Shown: positions 48,401 through 60,678, counted from the first letter of the stretch. The stretch is 64,000 nucleotides of DNA from Silene conica (GCA_029255685.2 CM055320.2:42343410-42407409), one strand, 5' to 3'. A program made the numbers and translations. Notes: a model not told the origin generated them from the sequence alone.

Positions 48401-49435
48401 GAGGCCCTGCACATGATTACATAGATGAGAACCACAACCAGTATCTAGTACCCAAGTTCCGTAACTAGCATGGTTAATCTCAATCATGTGAATAAAAGAA
48501 GAAGAAGACATACCAACAGGAGTAACGCGGCCTGCCTTAATGTCCTCACGATACACGGGGCATGAGCGCCTCCAATGCCCAGTCTTGTGGCAATGGTGAC
48601 ATTCCATGCTAGTAACCTTGCTCTTTGTTTTGCCCTGTGAGTTGCTTGACTCACCTGGCCCACTCTTAGTAAATCCTGACTTCTTAAACTTGGGCTTGCC
48701 TACTGTTAGGTCGCCCTGAGCTTTAGCTTTACCCTTACCCTTACCCTTACTGGAGATCATGAGAACATCTTGCTTCACGCTCCCACTTAATTTCAGATCC
48801 TTCTCGGTCTGTACGAGAAGGGAGTGGAGCTCATGAGGAGTCTTCTTCATGTCATTCATGTAATAGTTGGCCCTAAAGAGGGCGAACCCATCATGAAGTG
48901 AATGAAGCATTCGATCAACGATTATGTTCTCACTGATCTTGCAGTTTAGGGCCTCCAGTTTCTCGATATTCTCAATCATGTGAAGAATATGTGGGCTAAC
49001 AGCTTGGCCCTTCTGGAGTTTCGCCTCAAAGAAGCGACAGGTATGCTCATAAGAAACGATACTCGGAGCCTTTGAGAATTCGTTAGTGAGCGTGGTGAAA
49101 ATCTTGTTTGCACCATGGGTTATGAAGCGTCTTTGCAAATTGGATTCCATTGCATAGATGAGTACATTCTTTATCGCACCCGCTTCCATGACGAAGTCGC
49201 TATGAGCGCGAACTTCGTTAGCTCTAGCTCCAGTTCCTGGGTGTGGCGGAATGGGCTCAGTTAAGTACTTGAGCTTTCCGTCAGCAATGGCAGCATTCCG
49301 TAGTGCTACCTCCCAGTCAGAGAAGTTTGACCCATCATTCCTCAGTCTTGTAGACTGATTCATGGAGTCCATGAAGGCTTTTAGCCAGGATTCACGTGCT
49401 AGCTTGGCACTTGGCATTGGGTCTTCACCAGCCAT
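45405..49435 (-). pseudogene. C gag-pol (copia), one frameshift near the 3' end
   Basis: Starts at ATG 49435 (MAGEDPMPSAK). UBN2-type Gag core spans about 30-220, then a Lys/Gly run (KGKGKGKAKA). A CCHC knuckle lies at 279-292 (CHHCHKTGHWRRSC). Protease is WVLDTGCGS with D331. Integrase, reverse transcriptase with YVDD, and RNase H follow. At about 45618-45622 one base is missing after YCDNSGA, ending the frame at 45554; the expected C-terminal sequence continues in another frame to a stop at 45405-45407. All catalytic domains except the end of RNase H lie upstream of the break. It is probably inactive, though the lesion is slight and could be a sequencing error. Confidence 0.93.
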
Positions 49436-49438
49436 TTA

Positions 49439-51086
49439 GTTATACAGCAGTTTAATTGAACGTGTTCTAGACTGAAAAGAAGATAAAACAAAACCATATA
49501 AGCAACTCATTGTTGTGATTTAAGTCTATATTAAATTGAATTTAAACTCGTAGACTCATGCATTTATATAATTGATCTCCCTCAAGAATTATATAAATGA
49601 TCCCAAGACTCAATTTCCGTATATTGATAAGCCCACAGTTTGGCTAATTCCACCGTTGGAACTCTTGGTCGATAGATTTCCGTAAATCCTATCTATTAGT
49701 CCATCTCAGTCACTGGATATTATCGAGTGACCATGATGTTGAGATAAAATAAATCATCTGTTCCCACTTACCCGACGTAGAAGGGGTCATATTATGCCTA
49801 CCGACGAAGAAGGGATTCATGGGAGGCTGATTTATAAAGACTATTCTCAATTTTTGGTTATACGAGGAAGTCCCCATCGACTTATATTTATTCATATTAA
49901 GTGAACTAAAATCTAGCATATTCGTGAATGAATGAAATAAAGTGATGGCTTTGCAATTGACATGTGACATCTGTATTGTCACAGAAAACTAACGCGTAAC
50001 CTCTACATGAGTCAGTTTTCAGGCATGTAATAGGTGGTTTGGTTTTAGGCGGAATATGATGCAAGCTATTATCGATGAAAGCATAAAATAAATGCGATAA
50101 ACGTAAATAAAAGTCCTAGTGTGGCCTATCCTACCAAAATAAACATAAAACAACTTGGAATCCACTGTTGGACCCTAGAAGCTTGTCTTGATGTTCCATC
50201 TTGGTCCTCGCAGTGGGAGTGAGCATCCGGTCTCCGTCTTCGGTCTTCACAAAATTACTAATTTAAATTACAAAAGTAGTCCTAGATACATTCTAATTTA
50301 AATACAAAAGTAATTACATGGCAAAAACCCAAAACGGAGATTCAAGATCTCAAAATTACAAGCAAGATTGTGTCCCATCATTACGGTGACACAATCTTCT
50401 AAGGCCACACTAAGTTACAACCGTTTGCAAAAATTAAATACGTTATAGAAAGCATTCACAAGGCATTCAACAAGACGATAAAAAAATGCATCAACTAAAA
50501 CAAAATTCATTCATGACATAATACTGTTATTATGATTAACAAATTTTTACCAAACCACCTTTTAGGATTAAAATTATGTGATTATACCGGTTTAACCACT
50601 TTAATTTTAATAAGTTTATAATCCTATTATTTTAAACCGTTTTAAAATAATATGTATCAAACGAGGGTGAACCGTTTCACAAAATTAATAATATACTATT
50701 TCCGTATATAGTATATTACTAAAGGCCATGTGAAAATAAAACATGTTATTTTCGGAAAAAAAAAAAAAACGAGTCTGTTACAGGGGTGGTCTACCGACCC
50801 AATAAACAGGTCTACCGACCACCTGGCGAAAAAAAAAATTTTTTTTTTTTTTTTTTTTTATAGCAGAATGGTCGACCGACCCGAAAAACAGGTCGACCGA
50901 CCACAAAACACGAAACCGAGTTTCTGAATACGATTTCTCACAAAAGATAAACTGTCGAAACAGAAAAACACGCAGTAGGCGGTCGACCGACCGCAACGGG
51001 GGGTCGATCGACCGACTTAGCGGCAGAAGACGATTTTTCAGGTTTTAAAACTTACGAAAAACACAAAGGTAAAATTTTCATGGCCT
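49439..51086 (-). other. C untranslated leader
   Basis: Collinear with A's leader. It carries three 21-base-pitch motif pairs (50788, 50870, 50981). Poly-A/T runs at about 50757-50770 and 50828-50860 are the only other features. Confidence 0.75.
50788..51013. repeat. Three 21-nt-pitch GGTCGACCGACC pairs in C leader
   Basis: Pairs start at 50788/50809 (GGTCTACCGACC twice), 50870/50891 (GGTCGACCGACC twice) and 50981/51002 (GGTCGACCGACC, GGTCGATCGACC). All have 9-base spacers. Confidence 0.9.
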
Positions 51087-51099
51087 GGCTCTGATACCA
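51087..51099 (-). other. C primer-binding site
   Basis: Plus strand GGCTCTGATACCA, so TGGTATCAGAGCC on the minus strand, two bases from the LTR. Confidence 0.92.
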
Positions 51100-51101
51100 C
51101 T

Positions 51102-52106
51102 TGTGAGGAATAAAGCTTGTATTCGCCCCAAACTTGCAGGATTATAATGAAACATACAATTGTGATTATAGTCATAAGTTAATTAAAAGCATGAAAAAGA
51201 AATCAACCTTTGGTCCTTTGTGCTTATGGCCTAAGAACAAGAATTAAAGTAAATTCCCTCCTATAACTTGCACCCAAGACTTGATTGAGATGATGCCGCG
51301 TGTGCTAGAAAATACTCTCCAATTGCCTTGCAATATGGGGAGAGCCTTTTGAGGTTTTAGATGTGAGATCTGAGTTTTGGGAAAAAGATGTTCTCAAAAC
51401 CCTAATTATTCTTGAGATCTGTTTTTAATCAGTAAAACAATCAGTAGTCTCACAAAAGGAGAAGTTCTCTCCTTTTGTAATACTTGGCCGGCCGAGATTG
51501 GTCTTGGGTAGGAGTGGGCTTTCCACTCTTACCTTATTCCAATGCATGATTCGACCCATTTTGCTAAAATATAATTTGCGGGTATTTATTATAAATCGCA
51601 CACATGTTATCAGATATTAATACAGTCGATATATTAATAATGGTCTGATAAAATACGATATTGTATAATTGGCCGAATTAATATAACTGTTTATATTAAT
51701 ACGCAAATTCAATATTTAATTAAATATAACTGCTTGTATTTAATTTTACGAATTAATCATGTAATCCGCATTAGCTAAAATTATTTAATCCGTATTAAAT
51801 AATAATCTCAACATCTCATTGACTAATTTAATAGCAAATACCTCTGACTAACTGTTTAGTCATATCCGGCATAAATGTGACTGTATTTTCATACCTTCAC
51901 ATCTCTCAAACGTGTCCTATAGGCGTGACGTATAGGGACCAGTTGATCACCGCCATCCGTATGACAATAACGTCAAACTTATCTAGCAAGCCAACCGTTA
52001 TTGATAAACGTGGATCAACTGATAATAATACAAAAGTATGCCCTTGTGATCCTTTAAGAGATTTTGTAAGTCATTGTACTAACTGTCAAGGACACCAGCC
52101 CCAACA
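51102..52106 (-). repeat. C 5' LTR (1005 bp)
   Basis: TGTGAGGAATAAAGC ... GCCCCAACA. Same length as the 3' LTR with about 18 substitutions. Confidence 0.93.
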
Positions 52107-54153
52107 GGGAGGTATGACCATGACTAGGGTGGCATATGGTGGTGTTTGTGGTGGTAATCAAGACGGTTTTCGATAATGAACTGGAGGTTGCGCTGAAAAC
52201 GAATAAGGGACCAGAATTCGGTTGTGTCGTTCTTTGTACCCTTCTCGTGTCTGACGGAACCTGGGGGTTGGGTTGGTAGGCCTAGTTTCTAGGTTGGTTT
52301 AGACCATGGTGGCGGTTTACTGGTGGCGACGCGCGGTCTTCACCCGAAGTAAGTTGGAGTTTTGGAAAACAGGGTATGTAGTACGACTGGGTAGTTTTGG
52401 GTGCGGTGGTCATGGTGTTGGGTCTGGTGGTGGTCAAGTGGTCCTTCTTGGCGGTTCTATCAGTCATATTAGGTGGTGCGTGGGTGTTGGTGTATTGCGT
52501 GGTAGTTGTCGGAGCAAGAGTTCGGACCGCGGTTTCGGCATTTAATACAGGCGATTAGGGCAGGAAATTCTGGTGGTTGTGAGGGCTGTCGGTGGTGGTC
52601 AGGAAGTGGAATGTGCGGTTGGTGATTCAGGCGAGAAGATAGGACCAGTGACGGTGGTCGTGGTTGGCTTGGTTGATGGTGGTTGTGGCGTGAAGATGGT
52701 GTGCCATAAGACTGGTGTCGTAGTTTAGCGTTTTTTTAAGGTCTGTTGTGTCGTGAGTTTGAGGTCGCGGTTGGGTTGTTATGGGTAGTTGACAAATAGT
52801 TAATTAGTGTTTAGTTAGGGTTGGTTTATTTAATTAGTTTAATTGGTAGATAATATAATTATTAGCTTATTTGATGTATAGTTAATTATTGGGGTAATTA
52901 GTTTAAGTGGTCGGTTAATTATCTAATCGGTTGCGTTAATAATTCCGTAAGTAATTGATAATTCTGTAACTAATAGATAATAATTAGTGTTGGGTTCATG
53001 GTAATTGAGCATGTAATTGTATATTAAGGGATGATTATCTTTTTCAAGGAGTTATAATATTGGAATCGGATTTGAATATTGGTATGCATAATTAGTTTAC
53101 GTAATTCTCGTATTAGTTATATAACTAATATTATGAGTGGTAATTGTTAATAATGATGATAAATAGGTAATGCATGAGTATAGTGAATAATAATTATAAG
53201 AAAACAAAGTATGATAGTTAGTAATAAGATAATTTATTATTTGCTAGGTGACGATTTTGAAGTGGCATAATCCTGATTGTTTGCGGGCTTGCTATTGGTT
53301 TATACCGCTATCTAGGTAGGATATACCTACTCAATCTCGGTTTAATATGATTATCTTGGTTGACATTTTACATGTGATGTGATGATATTGGTTGGATTGA
53401 GTAATTATTATTGTTATTGGCATGGGCATTTCATTATTTAATAGCATGATTGATTAAGAGTATATTGTTGCATTCATGAGCACGGCATATGCATTGGTTA
53501 CTGAGAAAGATGTGAATCAGATGTTGTTCTGATATAAAGCCCAGGGTGGTTCTGCAGACCAGGCCTGGTGTCTTATCAGCTATTGAGCTGGTGTTCGGTG
53601 ACGACCGATTATAGTCTGCCGGGAGGTTCGGTATGGCTTGGTGTTTCGGGTTATGATTGGTGTTTCGGGTTTGAGATTGAGATTGTGATTGAGCTCGAGC
53701 ATATCATGGCATTTGCATATCATAATTGTTGCATTATTAATTATTGTGTTATCCTACTCAACCGCGAGGTTGACAGGGTATTCGTGTACACCTACGATGA
53801 TCCGGAATGGGGAGTAGATTTTGACAGGTCTCGAGTTAGCTGTTTTGGGAGCTAATGGGGAAGCATGAGGATGTTGACTTGCCTACCTAATGATTAGCCC
53901 ACTTAGTCAGACTATCACGATGTAGCCTTGTAATTAATGTTTCCGCTGTAGTAGTTTTTTGTATTTTGGTACTTCGTTTTGAGTTACGTAAGTTGTAATA
54001 ATAAAAGTTTAAATTTAACCAGTTTTTATATAAAGTGTTTTGGTTTGGTTACTTTGCTATTCACTAACTCGGACATTCCGAGATGGTAACAGCTCTATTT
54101 ATTTGAGAATGTCTTGCTAAAGGCTCTTAAAAAAATGGGGGTGTTACAGTCCT

Positions 54154-54360
54154 ATAGGTGTGACCTAAAGGGATCAACTGACCACCACCGTCATACGACA
54201 GTAATGTCAAACTCTAGTCAGCCAATCATTACCGATTAATGTTGGTCAGTTGACTAAATCAATATCGGATCGTCCCTTGCATATTCTTTTCATAAGATTT
54301 ATGACAATGATTTTTATCACTATCGTGATCGCACAATTGTTGAGGACACATTTCCCAACA
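54154..54360 (-). repeat. B 5' LTR, second part
   Basis: Continues 26898-27967 after D. The stretch with GGGATCAACTGACCACCACC, TAATGTCAAACTCTAG and GTTGAGGACAC matches the end of E's LTR. It ends TTTCCCAACA at 54360, directly against the Athila-like coding sequence. Confidence 0.85.
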
Positions 54361-54909
54361 ATTGCCTCTCATAAGCTAGAGGATCCTGGGAGTTTTTCTG
54401 TACCTTGCAACATAGGGACCTTTCCTGTTAAAAAGGTCTTATGTGACCTAGGGGCTAGCATTAGTGTCATGCCCTTGAGTGTAGCCTTAAAGCTACGAAT
54501 CACCAATTTTGCAGTAACTAGTATGACTATCCAAATGGCCGACCGTACATCTATGGAACCCATAGGGGTGTTGGAAAACATCCCTGTGCGCATTGACAGG
54601 TTTTTCTTCCCAGTCGACTTTGTAGTTTTGGACATTCTTGAGGATGCCCACATACCTATTATACTAGGGAGACCATTCCTTCACACCGCGGGAGCCATCA
54701 TTGATGTGGGTAGTGGGACATTGACCTTTAAGGTAGGGAAACATTCTATCATCTATGGTCTATCTTATAGGAAGAAGGATGCCATGAGTCTTATTACTTG
54801 TAATGCTATTGCTTCAGAAAAGAAGTATAAGGTCATCACTACTTCTCCTACTTTGTTGCCCACTCCTATACCTGTTTTTACACCTCCGCCCCTGATTGGG
54901 AGCAATATA
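54361..54909 (+). pseudogene. Athila-like protease-region fragment, left of CACTA
   Basis: Open frame (the track of codons actually starts inside B's LTR, but homology begins about 54366). It reads HKLEDPGSFSVPC, the active-site region LCDLGASISVMP (D-L-G-A in place of D-S/T-G-A), MTIQMADRTS, VDFVVLD and IPIILGRPFLHTAGAIIDV, typical of the Gag-Pro junction of Athila/Tat gypsy elements. The Gag side is missing where B abuts. A CACTA transposon enters after ATA at 54907-54909. The Leu in the active site also occurs in this lineage, so it is not proof of inactivity. The gene is non-functional because both ends are lost. Confidence 0.85.
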
Positions 54910-54928
54910 CACTAGTACAATAATGGCA

Positions 54929-55226
54929 TACGGCCACGGTTAAAAAAGCCATTTGGCTACGGTTGTGCAACCGTAGCAAATCAGGGGGTAGCCTTAAGTG
55001 GTAGAGAAATGGCTACGGTTGTGAACCGTAGCCATAAGTTCATTTAAGGCTACGGTTGTGAATTAATAACCGTAGCCAAAAGTTATTAACCGTAGCCAAA
55101 AATATTAAAGCCTCCGGTTGTTTACTTGAACCGTGGCCAAATGTTAAGAAAAGGCTACGGTTGTATACTAGTAACCGTAGCCTTAAATAGGAAAAGGCTA
55201 CCGTTGTATAATAAGAACCGTAGCCG
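54929..55226. repeat. Left subterminal hairpin array
   Basis: About six stem-loops of form GGCTACGGTT-loop-AACCGTAGCC with loops of 3-10 bases (around 54953, 55011, 55046, 55108, 55152 and 55195). Such arrays are where CACTA transposase/TnpA-type proteins bind in the En/Spm family. Confidence 0.9.
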
Positions 55227-56031
55227 TTTCTAAACCAACAAAATAAAAAAAAAATAAAAAAAATATTGTTGCCTCCTGAATATTCTCAACCAAAATTATT
55301 CATATTAAACAAAATATTAGTCCTGGAGCTTTACAAATGACTATGCATCTATATAATTCCTTGAACAACACCGAAATACAACAATATGATCATGCTATTT
55401 CAAGCAAACCCCATTCTACAGCAGAAAGCCTACAATCCTGGAACTCCTTTAAGCTGCTTCCAACACCATATATGCACCAGCTCAGTGAAACTACATCCAA
55501 ACAAAATTATATTAATGATTTATTTCAATAAGGCAATAACGTTTAACTTTTAATAGTGGGAATTTTTCGCCAAATTCACTTGGCTAAAATCAAACACAGA
55601 AATCAACTACCACACAAACTTCACTACAAATGTACATCCAAAAACAAAATGATGCATCAAAGAAAATTGTGGACTTGCGTCAGTCCAGTTATGGTAACTT
55701 AATTTCAATACCATCCATTTTTTTGCCGAATTAACAAATTCTTAAACCTAAGATCCATCAACCAATAAGCAGCTGGGAAATTATGTTAGCAATTAATAAA
55801 GATAAAAATAATGATATTATGGGAAATCAGAAGCAGTTTTGAATTGTGACTCTCCCAACTCACCTGACAATAGCTCTAAGTAAGCTATTCGTCTTGTCAT
55901 TGAGAAAGTATATGGAAGCTCCCCTATGACATATATATTGCCTCCTACATCATTATTACATGTGTTTTCATCATAAAGTTTGTCCTAGACAAATTGCCAC
56001 CTGCATCATTACATGTTTTTTCATCATTAAG

Positions 56032-56169
56032 TTAGGAGCGCCCATTGAAAGAACACAAAGTGCATCCTAACAACCAAATATCAGTTCTTTCATCATTGTC
56101 ACACTGACTTGGACAATCCCACAACTCAGGAGCTCGATATGGAGCTGAACAATATTCAAATGCATATTC
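56032..56169 (-). pseudogene. Captured STK16-like Ser/Thr kinase exon
   Basis: On the minus strand an acceptor (TTTTTGCAG) precedes 56169. The frame then reads EYCSAPYRAPELWDCPSQ, NDERTDIW and LGCTL: the kinase activation-segment end (APE motif) and subdomain IX (D-x-W-x-L-G) of STK16-family kinases. After LGCTL the sequence degenerates to a stop at 56032-56034. ATP-binding and catalytic-loop exons were not found nearby. It was part of a serine/threonine kinase and is here an inert transduplicated fragment. Confidence 0.85.
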
Positions 56170-56401
56170 CTGCAAAAATCAAATAGAAGAAAGTGAATCC
56201 AAATGGGAATAGCCAATACTAATAGTCAATACTAATGGAACGGCTGAGCAGCTGCCAAACCATGCATCAGCATACTAAATTAATAGACTAACTCGGTTTC
56301 TAGCAGAAAACACTACAATAATACTAATGCAGGCCTCCCTACTCACTTCAAATAATCATAATGGCAAGAAAAAGAGCATATTCAACCAAAAAAATTATTA
56401 C

Positions 56402-56518
56402 CTCAACTGATCTCGAATTTTCTTGCCGTGTGTATATAGGGAAGGAAATAAATCTCGAGTAATTCTTCACCAAATAATGGTTCCTTGTCGGCTCCGAGAA
56501 TTTAGATTTGTCATCAGG
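56402..56518 (-). pseudogene. Captured organellar HSP90 (TRAP1-like) exon
   Basis: A clean 117-base exon, 39 codons, with acceptor TTGCAG before 56518 and donor GAG followed by GTAATA after 56402. It reads KFSEPTR, LVKNYSRFISFPIYTRQE and SVE, the segment joining the N-terminal ATPase and middle domains of plant mitochondrial/plastid HSP90 (consensus LVKNYSQFVSFPIYTWQE). No stop in frame, but the Trp is Arg and other HSP90 exons are not recognisable nearby. It lies 232 bases upstream of the kinase fragment on the same strand, so a transcript could be chimeric. Confidence 0.88.
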
Positions 56519-59500
56519 CTGCAAGGCAAAAGGGAAAAGAGAACTTTAGGTGAGAAAGCATCAACGAGCTCGATCTCCGCAAAACTGAAGTTTTTGGTTC
56601 TCAAGTTCTATGAAACTGACTTCCAACTTGGCAATTTTCAATCATTTATTGATCACTCAGGACATCAAGAACGGATCAAAGAAAAATAATCATAGCACAA
56701 AGAGAATCAAATAGTCATTATACCCTTAGATACAAAGTGATTTGTGAAATACCCGTGCAACCGCCAATGTGTTTACCTCCTGATCAGAGACAACATTAAA
56801 TGTAAGCCAAAAGAGGCAAGAGGTGATCAGAGGTAGCACCAGGAAAACAAGAGCCTCTGTGCAAGCAGAACTTGAGCACACCATAGTAGACGGCCCTGCA
56901 GGCTGCTCCTTCAGGGGAGAGAGATCTAGCAGACGACAACTAATCCTAAGATAATTGTGGTGGCATTTAGAAAAATAAATAAGTACAAAGTATCACAAAT
57001 TGAAAAGAATAGAAACATACTAGTATGAATCAGAAGACACATTGGCAGAATCATTAGATAGATACATTGAAGAAACCTCTAGAAGCTTAATACACTAGGT
57101 AACTTAAACACAACTACCAGTATTTTTGACTGCATTGAACAAAAAAGTTGCAATTTGGATAACTGTATAAAGATGGGGAGTGAAATACCTGTGCAACTGC
57201 CAAGTTTTCCCCCTGATCAGAGAGACAAGATTAAATGTAAGCCTTCAGTAATTACAAGCAAATCAAATCAAAGATTAAGACTAAAAGAAGCCAAGGTTAG
57301 AGGCAAAAGGCTGACGAATTTCAGAGGCACATTGAAACGCATTATTTGGTCAGTTACTCCGATACAATGGTAATTACAAGATTCACAAAATTATTGACTG
57401 ATACAAGATTCTTCTTCTTCCTATACCAAACTCCGTCTCTAGTTCAGCAGCATAACTAAGAAATTCACAAAGCAGCTAGTATAATTTATTCAAAGCAAAG
57501 TACAAAGAAAGGACATAGGCACACTTATTGAAGTGGAAGCACTAGAAGCACTACTCCTTATCTTGTTTTTCATTCTTATAATCATGGGCGAGCTGACGAG
57601 GAGGCTCCTACATTCCATACCGGATACTGCACTGCCTCATTGAATCTCCTGAATTGGCAATAAGAAGAATATAGTAGCATACCTTGTCTTTGGAGTCATC
57701 TTAATTGTGACTACATTTGAGATATGTTGAGATGTCATGACTGGATTAGTTACCACAAAAGCCTGGGTCGGGCCTCTTATTTCTCTACTAGATCTGCTAA
57801 TGCCAGTCAGTTAAATAACATATTTGCTTTTCGAAATATCTGGAATTTGTGGATTCAGATTGGATGCACCCATATATTTTTTTAGAATTCACATCCTCAT
57901 ATTCTGAAGTATTACAACAATTCACAGAATATTCAAGTGCAAAATCACGTTTTCATTTTCCAATGAGATATTATTTCTCAACTTTTCTTTTCTCAAACTT
58001 TAATTTTCAAGTGCATTAAACATGGGAACATTTTTAATCACTAATAGTAGTAGTACAGTAATTAGTATTTACCTTGAATTTGATAATCGCATGATCAAGC
58101 AGAGGCAGTATATTTGGATGAGTAAACAAGGAGGAAACCCAAGTATCCACCCTAACCAATTCTTGTTGCTAGAGGAGACGTGAAAGAGAACAACTTCAAA
58201 AATGTCACTTAGGCTGTTGTTTAGTAGTATGCAACTGAACTGCTCTGCCCTTCTTAGATACTATATTTATCTCAAATGTATCGTCCTAATTCGACTATAA
58301 TGGTCACTAAGATCAACTCTGACCATTAATCACCCAAAATATTTAGACATTCAAGGTAAAATTTATCAGGTTTTGATCAACCAAAACAATTATTTTTATT
58401 TCCGTATTTTTAAAAAGTCCAAAAGTTGTATATATGATAAAATAATGGTCAAAGCCCGAGATCAATTGAGTAATAGAGCCAAAAGGAGATCAAGTAAATG
58501 AGAGGGATATGTGTTGGTGTTTTACCAAACTTTCCCAAAATTGTTAATTTGTTCAACAAACTCCATTCTATTTGCAATAGTAATGTAGTTATATACTAAC
58601 GAAAGAAGACAAGAAGGATTTGATAGCATACCATCTCGTGGATCAGTGAGCGACGGGATCAGCTCTAGTCCTGCAAAGTATACCAGGCACAACAACAACA
58701 ATAACTCTTGTCGGCGTTACTTGTCTGAGTCCGTGAAAAGAAGAAACAGAAACAGGAAAAAACATAAAAGAATTCAGCCAATTGTGTTCATCAGCTCAAC
58801 TAGTGACAGACTGACAGACAATTCCAAAGAAATAAATACCTTGCCTCATTGGAGCATCTCAGACTTCTTAAGTTTCTTCATAGCATATACATGGCTAGTT
58901 GATTTTTCTCTACAAATTCTCACCTAAGACAATGAAAAAACAAATAATGTGAATGTTTTAGACAACAATCAATTAGTAAAAAAATTCCGTTTTACTGGGA
59001 TAACAAAACTGCAGAAAGAAGATGGTAGAACTTCAATACACTAAACTCCCAACAATACTCAATTTCAGAAAATAGTGTGTCAAATTTTACTTAGATGATA
59101 AAAGTGCAGAAAGATGGAGATGGCAGACCTTCAGTACACTGAACTCCTACACAACTCAATTGTAGAATATCCGTTGCTAACTAAATTAATGAAATTAATC
59201 AATGCAATAAACAGATCTAGACTACCAAATTTGCGAAATTAGGCTCCAATTTTTCTTCTTTCAACCAATCAAAATCTAAATTTCGTGATGTCGAGAAATC
59301 TGACTCAAATTTCAATTATGTGTCCAGTTGCTAGCGAATGTACATAAATAATCGTTCAATTTCAATTATATACCCAATTATATGTATGTAAATTTGAATC
59401 AACAATTAGTCAACCCTAATTTGATGACAAATTAACAAATTCCAGAAAGACAAAGTAGAAATTCAAAGAAATTAATTGAGAAATCAAACAAACCTCATCG

Positions 59501-60393
59501 AACTGGTTACGGGGACTTGGAAGCATGTCTCAAAACCCGACAAAAACATAGCTAATCGTTACATTGAGATGTTCATGGCACTTGGTTATAACAAATTGGT
59601 TAGTTTACATTATCTATAGGAGAAATTTACAATTTATACATTACTGTATTTGATACCGATTTGCTTCAATTGTCTTAGACTAATAATTCCTATTTCCTGG
59701 GTGTGTTTTAGGCTGAATCACTTCTTCAAGTGACAGATGAGTAAATGGTTATCAAGATCACAAAAATACAACTTACAAATGAGGTATAGCTGTACAACTC
59801 ACAAACCTACTCCTAATCAACAACAATCTAACACAAAGGTTGGTCGCAAAATACGAATAAATTCAATATAAACCCCAAAAAATCAAACGAAACATAAATT
59901 GATTAGAAATTAGAGGAGGGATTACCTTTGCTGCTTAGAAACCGCAACAACCGACTTAGGCTCTATGAACAACAGCTGTAGCTGCTCAAATTCCACGTTA
60001 AAATCATTTGAAAATACAAAATAAAGAGAAAGTAAGAGAAAGAGAGCGATGGTGATTGAATCGTCACCGGAGATTGAATTGCGATTGAATCAGTCCATGG
60101 TGATTGAATCATAAACAAATCAATCGATGGCGATTGAATCGTCAATGGTGATGTCATCGCCGGAGATTGAATTGCGATTATGTGTGGACGATTGGATTGA
60201 ATTGGAAGCATAAGACGCTGTGGCGATTGAATTGCCATTAGCAGTTTTGTAAATTAGGTTTAGGGACGATGGGTTTGATGTGAGTTGGGTTTTGTTATTG
60301 TTATAAATTGATAGTTCTGATTTTTTATATTTTCTTTTGGGAGGGAATGCAAATGTATTTTAGCGGTAATCTTGGTATATTGATTTTCGGATT
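56519..60393. other. CACTA interior, unassigned
   Basis: AT-rich with intron-like spacing. A short repeat (CCTGATCAGAGA ... ATTAAATGTAAGCC) occurs at about 56777-56815 and 57214-57242. A GATTGAATCG-rich low-complexity zone lies at about 60050-60240, and a leader-like piece with a donor (AAAG followed by GTAATC, minus strand) lies near 59925. I could not name further captured genes. Confidence 0.45.
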
Positions 60394-60652
60394 TTGCTAC
60401 GGTTCTAAAAATCAACAATAGTAGCTTTTTACTTATTTTTTTAAATAGTTTTGGCTACGGTTCTTAAAATTAACCGTAGCTTTTTAATTTTTTTAAATAG
60501 TTTTGGCTACGGTTATTAACTACAACCGTAGCCTTATTTTTTTTCAATAGTTTTGGCCACGGTTGTTTAAAAACAACCGTAGCCTTTACAAAAGCCTATT
60601 CTCAAAATTTTTACGGCTACGGTTATTAACCACAACCGTAGCCATTTGTGCT
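60394..60652. repeat. Right subterminal hairpin array
   Basis: Five stem-loops of the same GGCTACGGTT ... AACCGTAGCC type (around 60395, 60450, 60504, 60555 and 60612), mirroring the left array. Confidence 0.9.
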
Positions 60653-60678
60653 TGCCAAATGTGATTTTTCTACTAGTG

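Larger units (their letters stand above)
43537..52106 (-). mobile_element. Element C: complete copia retrotransposon in D's 3' LTR
   Basis: 8570 bases flanked by GGGAG (43532-43536 and 52107-52111). LTRs are 1005 bases each. The polyprotein is almost intact. Same family as A and F. About 18 substitutions between the LTRs by eye (about 1.8%) make it older than E. Confidence 0.95.
27968..54148 (+). mobile_element. Element D: large non-coding gypsy derivative hosting E and C
   Basis: Flanked by GTCCT (27963-27967 and 54149-54153). LTRs of about 2.7 kb start TGTAATACCTC and end GGGGTGTTACA. Removing nested E and C leaves about 8.2 kb, of which only about 2.8 kb is internal. That internal part has a primer site, G1-like leader and a gypsy-type 3' tail (ACTTCGGGGACGAAGTTC then a purine tract) but no gag-pol. 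This fits a large retrotransposon derivative (LARD) relying on a G1-like autonomous partner. Confidence 0.9.
42850..54148 (+). repeat. D 3' LTR, split by element C
   Basis: Segments 42850-43536 and 52112-54148, about 2.72 kb when C and one GGGAG copy are removed. It ends GGGGTGTTACA and is followed by the GTCCT duplication. Confidence 0.92.
54910..60678. mobile_element. CACTA transposon (non-autonomous) with captured host exons
   Basis: 5769 bases. Left end CACTAGTACAATAAT, right end (complement) CACTAGTAGAAAAAT: 11 of the first 13 bases match. It is flanked by the 3-base duplication ATA (54907-54909 and 60679-60681). Subterminal arrays of GGCTACGGTT / AACCGTAGCC hairpins lie at both ends. 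No transposase frame is recognisable. The interior carries minus-strand exon-like pieces of an organellar HSP90 and an STK16-like kinase with introns, so it is a gene-capturing (Pack-type) CACTA needing transposase in trans. Confidence 0.93.

Noticed and set aside
50730..50996. Overlapping frames on both strands around the poly-A/T runs
   Set aside because: Generated by homopolymers and the GGTCGACC pairs in C's leader.
59963..60238. 91-codon minus-strand frame rich in IQSP
   Set aside because: Arises from GATTGAATCG-type low-complexity repeats inside the CACTA; no domain.
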